Assembly (NCBI GenBank): GCA_903927685.1
Contig: CAIYOB010000198.1
Span: 1 to 33,108 of the forward strand
Length of the DNA stretch: 33,108 bases
From: an uncultured Planctomycetaceae bacterium
Lineage (GTDB): Bacteria > Planctomycetota > Planctomycetia > Pirellulales > Pirellulaceae
Reading direction: 5' to 3'
The notes under the pieces were generated by a model that was not told the origin of the DNA, did not search any database, and was given only the letters and a program-made list of their open reading frames with translations. Position 1 is the stretch's first letter, and each line of letters starts with the position of its first letter. The position numbers and the translations under genes are program-made. Positions 32,543 to 33,108 of this stretch are shown piece after piece.

Positions 32543-33108
32543 ATGCGACGTCTAATTGTGGGGTTGGCGTGTCTCGCGGTGGCCGCGTCCACGTTCTCGT
32601 GGGCGCTGGCCAATGACCAAGAGATCGCCCGAAACGTGAAAGAACGGTTGAGCCAGGAAAAAGAGGCGGGCAAGCTCCGCAGCTTTGACATCAACCTCAA
32701 AGTTGTCGAAGGCAAGGTGACGTTGAAAGGCAGCGTCGCCTCGGCCGAGCAGAAGGAACTGGCGCTCGGCCTGACTCGCAAGGTGGACGGCGTCAAGGAC
32801 GTGGAGGATGCTCTGGAGGTCAAGACGGCGGCGACGGCGACGCCAAAGAAGAACCTGCTGAGCAGCCTGTTCGGCGGCACGCCAACAGGGACGACGCCTG
32901 AGGCGAGTCCGGGGCGGGCGTCGAGTCGCGCGTCCGAGCCCAGGACGTCCCAAGATCGGGCGACGCCGACGAGCGTGACGGCGGCTGGGCAGGCGACCAC
33001 AACGCCCAAAAAGGCTCTCTTGAGCGGTCTGTTCGGCAGCAAGTCGAGCAGCCGGCCGGCAACTCTAGCGAGCGCAAAGCCGGAGCCGACGGTGAAGCCG
33101 GAGCCGAC
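32543..33108 (+). CDS. Exported BON-domain protein (3' end off the window)
   Basis: The ATG at 32543 has GGAGGG about 5 nt upstream, and the frame is open to the right edge, giving at least 188 residues. Residues 1-23 form a Sec signal ending ALA. A BON domain follows at about 24-95: DQEIARNVKERLSQEK, then FDINLKVVEGKVTLKGSVAS, ending KVDGVKDVEDALEVK, typical of periplasmic proteins that bind phospholipid or outer-membrane partners. The rest is low complexity (Ala/Thr/Pro/Lys/Ser) with a recurring PKK(N/A)LLS(S/G)LFG motif (two copies, about residues 101 and 154) that may be a short binding segment. OsmY-like envelope stress or attachment roles are possible. Confidence 0.9.
   Translation, partial: MRRLIVGLACLAVAASTFSWALANDQEIARNVKERLSQEKEAGKLRSFDINLKVVEGKVTLKGSVASAEQKELALGLTRKVDGVKDVEDALEVKTAATATPKKNLLSSLFGGTPTGTTPEASPGRASSRASEPRTSQDRATPTSVTAAGQATTTPKKALLSGLFGSKSSSRPATLASAKPEPTVKPEP

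Overview
The window is GC-rich, densely coded DNA that looks like a planctomycete (Planctomycetota, probably a Pirellulales-type lineage; inferred from gene content only). The signs are a DUF1559 pseudopilin-like protein with a zinc-ribbon head, an SHD1-domain secreted protein, Tat-exported Gfo/Idh/MocA and DapA-superfamily proteins, an EF-hand protein with a Gly/Pro/Met-rich tail, secreted glycoside hydrolases, and long PAS-rich hybrid kinases. Most starts are preceded by GGAGG-like ribosome binding sites. Because of the high GC, several very long open frames lie antisense to real genes; these were left out.

Layout. 1-4.9 kb, minus strand: a partial EF-hand protein, a two-gene unit (SPOR-like exported protein then Tat-exported DapA-like protein) with a probable terminator, a DUF1559 protein and an SRPBCC protein. 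5.0-8.9 kb, plus strand: a small conserved hypothetical, an SHD1 protein, a hot-dog thioesterase and a TlpA-like thioredoxin. Three copies of a palindromic dispersed element lie here; one is a 136-bp inverted repeat and another supplies the stop codon of a gene. 9-18.5 kb, plus strand: an exported sugar-scavenging stretch (GH36-like alpha-galactosidase with a module inserted in its barrel, Tat-exported metallophosphoesterase, class 3 lipase, GH78-like alpha-L-rhamnosidase) followed by an NCS2 nucleobase permease. 18.5-19.3 kb: a decayed intergenic island with a fragment of a formylglycine-generating-enzyme domain and an attC-like hairpin. 19.3-25.1 kb: a Tat-exported oxidoreductase behind a good sigma70-type promoter, then a minus-strand pair made of a serine hydrolase and a five-PAS hybrid histidine kinase.

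25.25-29.73 kb holds the most striking content: a five-gene plus-strand operon for a complete ubiquitin-like conjugation pathway, in the order Ubl (98 aa, ends in Gly), E2 (HPN motif, catalytic Cys102), E1 (ThiF fold, zinc sites, candidate Cys189), JAMM deubiquitinase (two membrane helices plus a coiled coil) and a membrane-anchored C4HC3 RING-like protein, a candidate E3. Gaps between genes are 5-35 bp. The peptidase and the putative ligase both carry membrane segments, so the pathway probably works at a membrane. The RING gene converges on, and overlaps, a minus-strand ABC exporter pair (periplasmic adaptor plus ATPase) that has no adjacent permease gene. The window ends in a BON-domain exported protein that runs off the right edge.

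The genes support an organism that degrades glycans outside the cytoplasm, exports many proteins by Sec and Tat, and carries a eukaryote-like protein-tagging system of unknown targets. No defence effector, nucleotidyltransferase, CRISPR array, rRNA or convincing tRNA is visible.
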